Shown here: piece after piece, positions 1 through 6,860 of the stretch | Position numbering within the stretch: position 1 is the first letter of the stretch | Layout of the letters: every line of letters begins with the position of its first letter | Assembly: GCA_937904535.1 (NCBI GenBank) | Contig: CALELC010000112.1 | Coordinates: forward strand, 1-10,342 | DNA length: 10,342 nt | Origin: an uncultured Planctomycetaceae bacterium | GTDB taxonomy: Bacteria > Planctomycetota > Planctomycetia > Pirellulales > Pirellulaceae | Reading direction: 5' to 3' | Made by a program: the position numbers and the translations under genes | Notes under the pieces: model-generated | Seen by the model: the letters and a program-made list of their open reading frames with translations, nothing else | Databases searched by the model: none | What the model was told of the DNA's origin: nothing

Positions 1-323
1 TGATCGTCGATCACGGCCGGGTGATTGCCGATGGCACCTTCGAGCAGTTGGTACAAGACTCCGTCGGTTCAGCACGGCATGTCCGGTTGAGGATCGATCA
101 GCCGCTGCGCCAACCGCTGCCGCCGTGGACAATCGTCCCATCCAGCGACTCAGCAGGCGACGGCGACTGCTTACAGACGCGGCTAGGCGACGTAGCGGGA
201 CAGTTACCGCAGTTGCTACAAGGGATTGCCGAGGCCGGCTACAGCGTGGCGAGCGTCGAGGTCCATGCTCCAACGCTCCACGACGTGTTCTTATTCCTCA
301 CCGGGCAGGAGCTGCGCGACTGA
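1..323 (+). CDS. ABC-2 type transporter ATP-binding protein, C-terminal fragment
   Basis: This is the 3' end of the nucleotide-binding subunit of an ABC-2 exporter, cut by the left window edge; the reading frame has codons from base 3. The visible part begins IVDHGRVIADGTFEQL, the strand and helix that follow the H-loop in these ATPases, where 'hGrivAeGt' is typical. It ends with SVEVHAPTLHDVFLFLTGQE followed by LRD, which matches the 'epTLedvFl.lTG.elRd' tail of DrrA/CcmA-like ATPases. The Walker A, Walker B and signature motifs lie outside the window. About 55 residues between these two blocks are the variable C-terminal domain. The permease starts 102 nt downstream on the same strand, so the two very likely form one exporter. 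The substrate cannot be told from sequence. Confidence 0.85.
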   Translation, partial: IVDHGRVIADGTFEQLVQDSVGSARHVRLRIDQPLRQPLPPWTIVPSSDSAGDGDCLQTRLGDVAGQLPQLLQGIAEAGYSVASVEVHAPTLHDVFLFLTGQELRD

Positions 324-413
324 GCGCTGGGGAATCGGTAACCACTGCAGGGCAAGCGGCCAGACGTCAACGGCAGAAAGCCGAGGGCAGGCGAATCCCA
401 CAGCGTCATATTC

Positions 414-418
414 AAGGA
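414..418 (+). promoter_or_regulatory. Shine-Dalgarno site of the ABC-2 permease
   Basis: AAGGA lies 7 nt before the ATG at 426. It fixes the permease start and is one of the few clear ribosome binding sites in the window, so the permease is probably translated independently of the ATPase despite likely co-transcription. Confidence 0.6.
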
Positions 419-425
419 CACGGCG

Positions 426-1667
426 ATGATCTGGACGGTGATGGCAGTGTGTATCCGGCGACTGCTGCACAATCGCACGGAACTGTTGCTGACAATCGTC
501 GTTCCCATTGTGTTTTTCAGCATTTTTGCCGTGATCTTTGGCGGTGCCAGCGGCGCTGGAAAAACGCCTGAAATCAAAGTGGCGGTGGTCGACGCCGTCG
601 GCAGTGCCCACAGTCGCCGCGTCACGGCATCGCTGCGTCAGGCCCGTGGCCTGCTGTTTGTCGATCGCTCCGGAAACGCCGCCGCGGAGGGCGCAGACGA
701 GCTTGCGATGTCGGAGCGCGAAGCCGCGTCTTTGGTTCGGCGAGGATCGGCAGCTCTGGCGATTGTGCTGCGCGGTGGGGAAGGTGGCAGTGTGCGTGCC
801 GAGTTGCTTAGCGATGCCTCGGACCAAGTCGCTCCGCAGGTCGCCGCCGCGCTGGTGCAGCGAGTGCTGTTGCTAACCGGCCCCGTCACGCCCACTCCCG
901 GACAAGTGCAACCAGCCGTGGCCTCTCGACCATCTGTACCAGCGGTGGTGCAAGCAGGTGGTGCGGGCGGAGACGAAGCAAGACCTCCGGCTCTGCCGCT
1001 AGCCGTTCCTGCAGTTCAATCAGCGACGGTTCAGGTGATCGATATTATCGGCGGCGACCGCCACAACCCGGTGATCTCGATGTATGCCGCGGGAATTGCC
1101 GTCATGTTCCTGCTGTTTGGTGCCAGCGGCGGCGGAGGCGCGCTGCTGGAAGAACGCGAGAACCAAACACTCGATCGGTTGCTGACGACGGGCTTGACGA
1201 TGGACCAACTGCTGCTGGGCAAGTGGTGCTACCTGACGCTGCTGGGCGTGGTGCAGACGACAATCATGTTTGTCTGGGGACAAGCGGTGTTTGGAATCGA
1301 TCTGCTGGGGCACCTCGATGGCTTCTTGATGATGACCTCGGTCACAGCCGGTGCGGCGGCGGCATTTGGTCTGTTGCTGGCCACGCTTTGCCGGACCCGC
1401 GGACAATTAAACGGTTTGTCGATCGTCGCAGTGCTGTCGATGAGCGCACTCGGCGGATCCATGGTCCCGCGGTACGTGATGAGTCAGTCGCTGCGCGATG
1501 CCGGGCTATGGACGTTCAACGCCTGGGCGCTGGACGGATATGACAAAGTCTTCTGGCGGCAGCTACCCGTCGCTGAATTGTGGCCGCAGATGAGCGTACT
1601 GATGCTCAGCGGCGCCGTGTTTCTGGTCACTGCTCGTGGATTAGCCACCCGCTGGGAAACGCAATAA
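426..1667 (+). CDS. ABC-2 type transporter permease
   Basis: This is a 413-residue membrane subunit of an ABC-2 exporter, and presumably the partner of the ATPase just upstream. I see six hydrophobic segments, at about residues 20-40, 218-236, 268-290, 299-321, 328-347 and 386-404. Between the first two lies an extracytoplasmic domain (about 41-217), the layout of the ABC2_membrane_3 family. The cytoplasmic loop after the second segment reads EERENQTLDRLLTTGLT and then LLLGKW, the usual 'ERe.gTlerLl.tpl...lLGK' motif of these permeases. Residues about 152-200 of the outer domain are rich in Pro, Ala, Val and Gln and look disordered. The ATG is supported by AAGGA at 414-418, 7 nt upstream. The substrate (drug, lipid, polysaccharide or sodium) is unknown. 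Confidence 0.9.
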   Translation: MIWTVMAVCIRRLLHNRTELLLTIVVPIVFFSIFAVIFGGASGAGKTPEIKVAVVDAVGSAHSRRVTASLRQARGLLFVDRSGNAAAEGADELAMSEREAASLVRRGSAALAIVLRGGEGGSVRAELLSDASDQVAPQVAAALVQRVLLLTGPVTPTPGQVQPAVASRPSVPAVVQAGGAGGDEARPPALPLAVPAVQSATVQVIDIIGGDRHNPVISMYAAGIAVMFLLFGASGGGGALLEERENQTLDRLLTTGLTMDQLLLGKWCYLTLLGVVQTTIMFVWGQAVFGIDLLGHLDGFLMMTSVTAGAAAAFGLLLATLCRTRGQLNGLSIVAVLSMSALGGSMVPRYVMSQSLRDAGLWTFNAWALDGYDKVFWRQLPVAELWPQMSVLMLSGAVFLVTARGLATRWETQ

Positions 1668-1710
1668 ACCGTTCTCCCAGGTCGCGCGAAGCCAACTGCG
1701 GCCGCATAGA

Positions 1711-3099
1711 ATGTCGACGACCACCGGACTCGCCTTCAATCTGTCGCACCGCGCCGAGGCCTCTCCCACTATGCATCTGTTCGCTCCCGCGGCCCCCGCC
1801 GGTTCGCCATTCTGCCAATCCACGCGTCGCCAGTTTTCAGCCACGGTTTGGCTGGTCGCAATGAGCGTTCTGTTGGTCGGTGCTGCCATCGAGGGTTCGC
1901 CAGCCACTGCAGCGGACGTTTGGCCACAGTTTCGTGGGCCATCAGGCGATGGCGTCGCCCCGGAAAACTCCGTTCCGCTCAACTGGGATCCGGAAACGAA
2001 CATTCGCTGGCGAACAGAATTGCCGGGTGAAGGCTGGTCGTCTCCCGTGATCGGCGGCGGCATCGTGTATCTCTCTGCAGCGATTCATCGCGGCTCGGAC
2101 GCCGACGGAGACTACGACCTGGCACTGATTCTCGTTGATCAGGAAAGCGGTGAAATTCGGCGTGTTTCCTCACTGATCCAGCAGGACAGCAAAAGCTCGC
2201 CAGCGATTCACAAAAAGAACAGCCATGCCAGTCCCACGCCGGTGTTGTCCGGCGACCACGTGTATGTGCATTTTGGCCATCAAGGAACCGTCTGCACCGA
2301 TCGCCAAGGGAATCTGCGGTGGGTCGACCGCGAACACTCGTTCAATCCTGTTCATGGGAACGGCGGTTCACCGGTGCTGGTGGACGGGCGGTTGGTCTTT
2401 ACCTGCGACGGTGGCGACGAAGCCTATGTGTTGGCGTTGGATGCGGCGACCGGCCAGGAGGTCTGGCGTTCACCGCGACCGGTCGATGCCAAGCAGAAGT
2501 TCTCGTTCGCCACACCCACGGTAATCGAGTCCGACTCAGGTCCACTGGTGGTCGCCCCCGGCAGCGACTGCGTAACCGCGATCGATCCAGCTAAGGGAGA
2601 CATCCGCTGGTGGGCTCGCTACAGCGGATATTCCGTTGTTCCCAAGCCGGTCGTCAGCGGCGAGCATGTGTTGATCGCGACCGGCTATGGCTCAACGAAA
2701 CTGCTGGCGTTCCGCACCGGAGGCAGTGGGGACGTCACGGACACGCATCTGGACTGGGAGGTCGACCGCGGCGTGCCCAAGACGCCGTCGGTTCTGGTTC
2801 ACGAGGGACTGGTGTACCTCGTCAGCGACGAAGGTTTGGCACTCTGCGTTGACGGTGCCAGTGGCGAGGTCGTGTGGCGTGGGCGGCTAGGCGGGAATTA
2901 CTCCGCGTCACCTGTGCTGGTCGGCGATCGCATTTACATCAGCAGCGAACAGGGCGTCACCACGGTGATGCGGGTGGGGCGCGAGCTTGAAAAGCTTGCC
3001 AGCAACGATCTGCAAGAGGCGACGCTGGCCTCGCCAGCGGTCGCCCACGGAGCGCTGTTCATCCGCACGGAGAAAGCGCTCTATCGAATCCAGGAGTAA
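1711..3099 (+). CDS. Exported PQQ-like beta-propeller protein (BamB/quinoprotein-dehydrogenase-like fold), Tat-like signal
   Basis: This encodes up to 462 residues. The mature part starts near residue 69 with DVWPQFRGPSGDG, an N-terminus common in planctomycete PQQ-repeat proteins. It continues with repeated blades of the type 'SPVLVDGRLVF ... ALDAATGQEVWR', seen near 110-120, 140-152, 219-253, 265-300, 309-335, 357-390 and 398-430, and ends SPAVAHGALFIRTEKALYRI. Blades near 236-253 and 374-390 are the clearest PQQ-like repeats. Residues 38-60 read TRRQF followed by a hydrophobic stretch, with a possible cleavage near ATAA at 65-68, which suits a Tat or Sec signal. The start is uncertain: ATG 1711 has no ribosome site, whereas in-frame ATG 1771 has GAGG 11 nt upstream and keeps the signal. 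No heme motif or complete PQQ active site is evident, so an enzyme activity should not be assumed. The gene may be transcribed with the permease 43 nt upstream. Confidence 0.88.
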   Translation: MSTTTGLAFNLSHRAEASPTMHLFAPAAPAGSPFCQSTRRQFSATVWLVAMSVLLVGAAIEGSPATAADVWPQFRGPSGDGVAPENSVPLNWDPETNIRWRTELPGEGWSSPVIGGGIVYLSAAIHRGSDADGDYDLALILVDQESGEIRRVSSLIQQDSKSSPAIHKKNSHASPTPVLSGDHVYVHFGHQGTVCTDRQGNLRWVDREHSFNPVHGNGGSPVLVDGRLVFTCDGGDEAYVLALDAATGQEVWRSPRPVDAKQKFSFATPTVIESDSGPLVVAPGSDCVTAIDPAKGDIRWWARYSGYSVVPKPVVSGEHVLIATGYGSTKLLAFRTGGSGDVTDTHLDWEVDRGVPKTPSVLVHEGLVYLVSDEGLALCVDGASGEVVWRGRLGGNYSASPVLVGDRIYISSEQGVTTVMRVGRELEKLASNDLQEATLASPAVAHGALFIRTEKALYRIQE

Positions 3100-3127
3100 C
3101 ACGGCGGGGTCACGTCGACCGTGCAGG

Positions 3128-4453
3128 CTACCGGACAGCAACTCGGTACAGGCGATTGCCGGTGCGAATGACGAAGGAATCGTCGGCCAGCGCGGCACCG
3201 TACTGGATCGGACCAGCGAATCCGGCCGCGGCCGCTCGCTGTTCACGAGATTGCTCGCCCTCGCCTGTAGCCGGCGGTGGAGCGACATCGGCCGGATTCC
3301 ACAATACATTCGACGCCAGCTTCTCGAACGTCTTGCCTGACCGCAGGACGGTTGTCGTCCCGTCCTTGCCAAAGAAATAAACGCGGTCACTGACTCCAAT
3401 CGCTGTCGCCCAGGGAGCTTGATCCAAACGCTGGGCGAATAACTCCTTGCCATCGGCCAAATCGATAGCGAAGACGACGCCCGCTCGGTTCACCCAATAG
3501 CCCACGCCTTGGTATGCCAGCGGTGTGGAGAACGACGCTTGCGCTTTGGCCGCTCGCCACGGCACCTCCGCTTGCAGCGACTGTCCTTGGCCGGACACTC
3601 GGATCAGCAGATTGGATTCGCCTGCAGGTCCGGCGTCCGGTTCACCGCGCCCCGGCGAAGCCCCAATGATCAATCGCTCGCCATCGACTTGCGAAGGTGT
3701 GGCTACCGTGTTTCCGCCGATCCCATCGACGGTCCACAGTTTTTGGCCACTCGTGAGCTCGTAGCTATCGACTGTTCCCACGGAACTGATAACGATTTGG
3801 GGCGTTCCGGCCAAGGTCATCACCGCCGGTGAACTCCAACTGATCACGCTCGGACGATCCGACTTCCAACGCGTCTCGCCCGTCGCTTTGTCGAGCGCGA
3901 CTAGGTAGGAAGGCCCTTCGTTTTCGATCAGCGCGAATACCGCGTCATCGTGCTGCGCCAAAGAGGCGCCGAGGCCAAACTCAGCTTTGATTTCGCCGTA
4001 GTCTGCCGTCAGTGCCCGTTGCCACCGGAGTTGCCCCTGCCAGTCTAAGGCAATCACATCGCCGCTCTCGAACAACACCACCACGCCTGCGCGATCAGCA
4101 GCCGGTGTAGGAGCAGCACGGCTAATGTACAAGCTGCTTTTGATGGGCAAGCTCGATTGGGATGCATGCCGCCACAGTTCCGCTCCACTGGTCAGATCAA
4201 AACAGAGGATCAGGTTGTTTTCCTTCATCTCACCCGACACGCTGCTGACGACGATCTTGCCGTCCCAGACCACCGGGCTGCTTTGACCATCGCCCGGCAG
4301 TTCGCTCTGCCAGGCAATGTTTTGGGCGGGTGACCAAGTCAGCGGCGGGTTACCCGTCAGCGGCGTCAAACGAGTTTGCGGCAAAAAGTCAGGCCAATCA
4401 GCGGCCAAAGACAGCATCGCCAGGAGCGCGAAGGTGAAGCTTAAGGATTTCAT
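3128..4453 (-). CDS. Exported PQQ-like beta-propeller protein, convergent paralogue
   Basis: This is a 441-residue protein. It starts at MKSLSFTFALLAMLSLAADW, a short Sec-type signal probably cleaved after LSLA. The frame stays open upstream to 4597, but those 48 codons lack signal or propeller features, so ATG 4453 is preferred even though no ribosome site is visible. Blades of the type 'GDVIALDWQGQLRWQ' (131-145), 'YLVALDKATGETRW' (183-196), 'VDSYELTSGQKLW' (228-240) and 'VVFAIDLADGKELF' (326-339) mark the PQQ-like repeat. It shares order and motifs with the neighbouring propeller: NIAW.SELPGDG.SSPV against NIRW.TELPGEG.SSPV, and TTTVLRSGKTFEKLASN against VTTVMRVGRELEKLASN. It lacks the RGPSGDG motif and has a Pro/Ala/Glu-rich insert at about 386-412. 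The function is unknown. Confidence 0.88.
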   Translation of the reverse strand: MKSLSFTFALLAMLSLAADWPDFLPQTRLTPLTGNPPLTWSPAQNIAWQSELPGDGQSSPVVWDGKIVVSSVSGEMKENNLILCFDLTSGAELWRHASQSSLPIKSSLYISRAAPTPAADRAGVVVLFESGDVIALDWQGQLRWQRALTADYGEIKAEFGLGASLAQHDDAVFALIENEGPSYLVALDKATGETRWKSDRPSVISWSSPAVMTLAGTPQIVISSVGTVDSYELTSGQKLWTVDGIGGNTVATPSQVDGERLIIGASPGRGEPDAGPAGESNLLIRVSGQGQSLQAEVPWRAAKAQASFSTPLAYQGVGYWVNRAGVVFAIDLADGKELFAQRLDQAPWATAIGVSDRVYFFGKDGTTTVLRSGKTFEKLASNVLWNPADVAPPPATGEGEQSREQRAAAAGFAGPIQYGAALADDSFVIRTGNRLYRVAVR

Positions 4454-4785
4454 GAATCGGCGTTCGACGGCTTGAGGAGTCGGATTAGAATCGACCAACG
4501 CCAGCTCGGGAACAGATCTCCGCCCATCCGGGCTAAAGGCAGCTGGCGACGGCAATCTTAGCGAACGCGTCTGAGACTGCGTATCAATTCGGTGCAAAAT
4601 CGTGGCCGGATCACCGCGGTAAAGACAACCTCAACGACGCAATCGCTACGAAATTCACGGATTCTGCCCCGTCGTCGGCAATTGCCTCTTTCATCATACT
4701 GGCCGCTGCCCCACCTTTGACGGCTGGGGAATGCAAGTTGCAAGTCTGCAGGTTGCCACTCTTCGGACTCGAGAACGATATTGCC
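4454..4785. other. Divergent intergenic region between the minus-strand propeller gene and the maoC-like gene
   Basis: These 332 bases must hold the promoters of two divergent genes, but I see no strong -35/-10 pair for either. A TCTAAT box on the minus strand (4484-4489) has only a poor -35 match. Near the + strand gene a short run of direct repeats occurs at 4732-4753. Open frames crossing this region carry no recognisable protein motif. Confidence 0.5.
4732..4753 (+). repeat. Three short direct repeats upstream of the maoC-like gene
   Basis: TGCAAGT occurs at 4732-4738 and again directly at 4739-4745, followed after one base by TGCAGGT at 4747-4753. The spacing is 7 and 8 bp, not a full helical turn, and the block ends 32 bp before the ATG at 4786. 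It may be chance or a simple regulatory site; nothing further supports a role. Confidence 0.35.
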
Positions 4786-5277
4786 ATGGAAGAGCCGCTG
4801 TATTTTGAAGATCTCCAGATCGGCGACTGTTGGACTAGCGACGAACGCGAAATCAGTGGCGACGATGTCGCTGATTTTGCAGTCTTGACCGGCGACCACG
4901 ACCCACTGCACACCGACCAATTGATCCGCGGCGATTCACCGTTCGGGCAGCCGGTCGTGCACGGGCTGTTGGGACTTGGCGTGATGGCGGGCCTGTCCAG
5001 CGCCCGCCCCACGGTGGCGACTTTGGCACTGGTCAGTATCCAGGACTGGAAGTTCGAAGCGCCGATCTTTTTTGGCGACGTCGTGCACGTGGTGACCACC
5101 GTGGCAGAGCTGGCGAGCCATGGCCGCCGTGCCGGCCGCGTTACCTGGCGGCGGCAACTGGTCAATCAGAAAAACCGAGTGGTTCAGCAGGGTACATTCG
5201 TGACCTTGGTCGCCGCCCGCGCTCGTGCCAAAACCACGTCGGTCTCGGCTTCATCTTCCCAGGCAACTGCGGAATAA
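4786..5277 (+). CDS. MaoC-like dehydratase domain (hot-dog fold) protein
   Basis: This is a 163-residue single hot-dog domain protein of the MaoC/(R)-enoyl-CoA hydratase family, cytoplasmic by the absence of any signal. It opens YFEDLQIGD, the usual start of the family. The hydratase-2 signature follows as FAVLTGDHDPLHTD (31-44), with the catalytic Asp37 and His42 in place. The standard motif reads G-D-x-N-P-[LIV]-H, so Asp39 replaces the common Asn. A second conserved block, SPFGQPVVHGLLGLGVMAGL, follows at 51-70. The last 20 residues are an Ala/Ser/Thr-rich tail. ATG 4786 fits the family start; a TTG at 4717 in the same frame would add 23 unconserved residues. No fatty-acid or PHA genes lie nearby, so the substrate is open. 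It could also be a non-catalytic acyl-CoA-binding relative. Confidence 0.9.
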   Translation: MEEPLYFEDLQIGDCWTSDEREISGDDVADFAVLTGDHDPLHTDQLIRGDSPFGQPVVHGLLGLGVMAGLSSARPTVATLALVSIQDWKFEAPIFFGDVVHVVTTVAELASHGRRAGRVTWRRQLVNQKNRVVQQGTFVTLVAARARAKTTSVSASSSQATAE

Positions 5278-5287
5278 GCTCCACCGA

Positions 5288-6199
5288 TCAGCGGTCGACC
5301 GCGCCCTCGGCGGCGAGTCGGGCCGCATGCAGCGTGTTTTGCAGCAACATCGCGATCGTCAGCGGCCCCACCCCTCCCGGAACCGGGGTAATCGCCGAAG
5401 CAACTTTCGCAGCTTCCGCGAACTCGACGTCGCCGACGAGTTTGTCGCCCACGCGGTTGATCCCCACGTCAATCACCACCGCTCCGGGTTTGATCCACTG
5501 GCCGCGAATCATTTCCGGTCGCCCCACTGCTGCGATCACCACATCGCCCAAGCCAACGATTTGGGGTAAATCACTCGAGCGACTGTGCGCCAGCGTGACC
5601 GTCGCGTTGGCATAGTCAGGGCCACAAACTCCGTCTTTGCTGGCCAGCATCATCGCCATCGGTTTGCCGACGATGTCGCTGCGACCAACCACGACGACGT
5701 GTCGTCCCGCGGTCTTGAGGTCATGTCGCGCGAGCAACTGCACGACGCCATGGGGCGTGCAGGGCAAGAAGTGGGGCCGGTCTTGCGAGATTAATCCGAC
5801 GTTCACCGGGCTGAACGCATCGACATCTTTGCGTGGATCAACAGCGTCCAACACGGTGCGCTGATCGATCGAGTCCGCTGGATTGGCAGCCTGTGGCAAG
5901 GGTAGTTGCACCAAAATCCCATGCACGGCCGGATCAGCATTGAGCGAATAGACGACGTCGAGCAGTTGCTGTTGCGTGGCATCGGCCGGCAAACGCACGA
6001 TCCGCCCGTCGATCCCAGCTTGCTGGCAAGCCCGATGCTTGTTGCGAACGTAGACCTGGCTGGCCGGATCCTCGCCGACCAGGACAGCCGTCAGGCAGGG
6101 GACGCGATTTCCCTGCGCAACCCATTGCCGAACTTCACTGGCGATCTCCTCACGGATCGTCGCAGCGGTTGCTTTGCCATCGAGAATTTGTGCGACCAT
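5288..6199 (-). CDS. folD: Bifunctional methylenetetrahydrofolate dehydrogenase/methenyltetrahydrofolate cyclohydrolase
   Basis: FolD is a cytoplasmic enzyme that interconverts 5,10-methylene-THF and 10-formyl-THF in two steps, NADP-dependent oxidation and hydrolysis, and so feeds purine synthesis and formylation. The protein is 303 residues, slightly longer than the usual 280-300. The folate site shows as VGEDPASQVYVRNKHRA (41-57), with catalytic Tyr50 and Lys54. HGILVQLPLP lies at 93-102, and KDVDAFSPVN at 124-133. The Rossmann part contains VVVVGRSDIVGKPMAMML (168-185), and ATVTLAHSRS follows at 199-208. The end contains the signature PVPGGVGPLTIAML (272-285). About eight residues after LASKD (around 187-198) are extra relative to the E. 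coli enzyme. ATG 6199 gives the expected N-terminus; only a distant AGAGG lies upstream. The stop is 10 bp from that of the convergent maoC-like gene. Confidence 0.98.
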   Translation of the reverse strand: MVAQILDGKATAATIREEIASEVRQWVAQGNRVPCLTAVLVGEDPASQVYVRNKHRACQQAGIDGRIVRLPADATQQQLLDVVYSLNADPAVHGILVQLPLPQAANPADSIDQRTVLDAVDPRKDVDAFSPVNVGLISQDRPHFLPCTPHGVVQLLARHDLKTAGRHVVVVGRSDIVGKPMAMMLASKDGVCGPDYANATVTLAHSRSSDLPQIVGLGDVVIAAVGRPEMIRGQWIKPGAVVIDVGINRVGDKLVGDVEFAEAAKVASAITPVPGGVGPLTIAMLLQNTLHAARLAAEGAVDR

Positions 6200-6348
6200 C
6201 CGTCAATTGTGCCTCTGTATCGGGACTTGAGCTAGCATTCGCCAGCGATCAACCGAGCCGCCGGCCTCGCCCCCGCGCGATGCGGGACACGAGGTGCGAT
6301 ATCATACGGAATGTGGTTGCATTTCGTAGTGCCGCCCCATCCGCCCAA

Positions 6349-6374
6349 CTTACTCTGGCAGCTTACTCTGGCAG
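6349..6374 (+). repeat. Perfect 13-bp tandem duplication
   Basis: CTTACTCTGGCAG occurs at 6349-6361 and again without a gap at 6362-6374. It is identical in both copies and not part of a longer array. The likely origin is replication slippage in non-coding DNA, which implies it is recent or tolerated. Confidence 0.8.
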
Positions 6375-6390
6375 CCGGTCCACTGGCGGT

Positions 6391-6600
6391 TCACGCCGGC
6401 GGTTGCTCATCGGCCGGCAGTCGCTGCGATGACCGCTGGGGACTAGTTGGCGAATGAGCTGCTGTGCCTTGGAAAGGAACGATGAGGTTGGCCTTGATCT
6501 GCCGCTCGTCAAACTGAGGCGAAATGGCGGGGGCCGCTATGCTGCCCAGAACTAAGGATAAATGGATCAGGATCAGCGAGCGAATGGGGCTGTCGTTCAT
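6391..6600 (-). CDS. Possible small exported protein (doubtful)
   Basis: A 69-codon frame starts at ATG 6600 and could be extended to 6663. Its N-terminus, MNDSPIRSLILIHLSLVLGS, resembles a signal peptide with a hydrophobic core and a possible cleavage after IAAPA. The rest is short and polar, ending in a Ser/Pro/Gln-rich stretch, with no family motif. No ribosome site is visible and no promoter is evident, although an operator-like palindrome lies 66 bp upstream. It may be a chance frame. I include it because it is the only frame in the gap with a protein-like N-terminus. Confidence 0.25.
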   Translation of the reverse strand: MNDSPIRSLILIHLSLVLGSIAAPAISPQFDERQIKANLIVPFQGTAAHSPTSPQRSSQRLPADEQPPA

Positions 6601-6665
6601 CGGCACAACGCAGGATTGCAGGTGAGCTGGATTGCCAATCGCGTGGCGGAGAACCAGCGGCATTC

Positions 6666-6686
6666 TTCAATTGGCACGCAATTGAA
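6666..6686. promoter_or_regulatory. Operator-like palindrome
   Basis: TTCAATTG (6666-6673) and CAATTGAA (6679-6686) are perfect inverted arms separated by GCACG, so the centres are 13 bp apart, a little over one helical turn. The arms are AT-rich within GC-rich surroundings. The form suits a dimeric repressor or activator site, but no regulator gene is adjacent and no T-run follows that would make it a terminator. Confidence 0.4.
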
Positions 6687-6789
6687 CGCAGCGCTTAAGA
6701 ACGCTCGCCGCCAGGCGATATGCCAACGCTAGGTCATAAATCCAGCACAGGCCGTTAGATCAGAGAACGGTTGCTGATTGGCGCGACTT

Positions 6790-6842
6790 CACCGGTCAGC
6801 CCCAGCTTGCCGATTAAGCCGACCACAGAAGCTTGACCGGTG
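6790..6842. repeat. Inverted repeat just upstream of the coiled-coil gene promoter
   Basis: CACCGGTCA (6790-6798) and TGACCGGTG (6834-6842) are perfect 9-bp inverted arms. An inner pair, AGCTT 6804-6808 and AAGCT 6829-6833, continues the stem on the right side after a five-base bulge on the left, leaving a 20-base loop. The right arm ends 18 bp before the -35 box at 6861. It could be an activator or repressor site or a transcript-end structure, but the T-run at 6855-6862 is 12 bases away, too far for a standard terminator. Confidence 0.45.
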
Positions 6843-6860
6843 CATCTGCAGCGATTTTTT

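Noticed and set aside
291..827. A 178-codon open frame on the minus strand
   Set aside because: It overlaps the start of the ABC-2 permease on the other strand and has no protein-like features.
3100..3123. CACGG/CCGTG inverted repeat between the convergent propeller genes as a two-way terminator
   Set aside because: The stem is only 5 bp with a long loop and no T-run on either strand, so it is not a supportable terminator.
4454..4597. N-terminal extension of the minus-strand propeller to ATG 4597
   Set aside because: The extra 48 residues are charged and Pro-rich and would bury the signal peptide that begins cleanly at Met 4453.
4717..4785. Extended MaoC-like protein from TTG 4717
   Set aside because: The family starts at MEEPLYFEDLQIGD; the added 23 residues match nothing and cover the short repeats.
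4611..5165. A 184-codon open frame on the minus strand
   Set aside because: It is antisense to the maoC-like gene and its composition (Ser, Pro, Arg) is that of a shadow frame.
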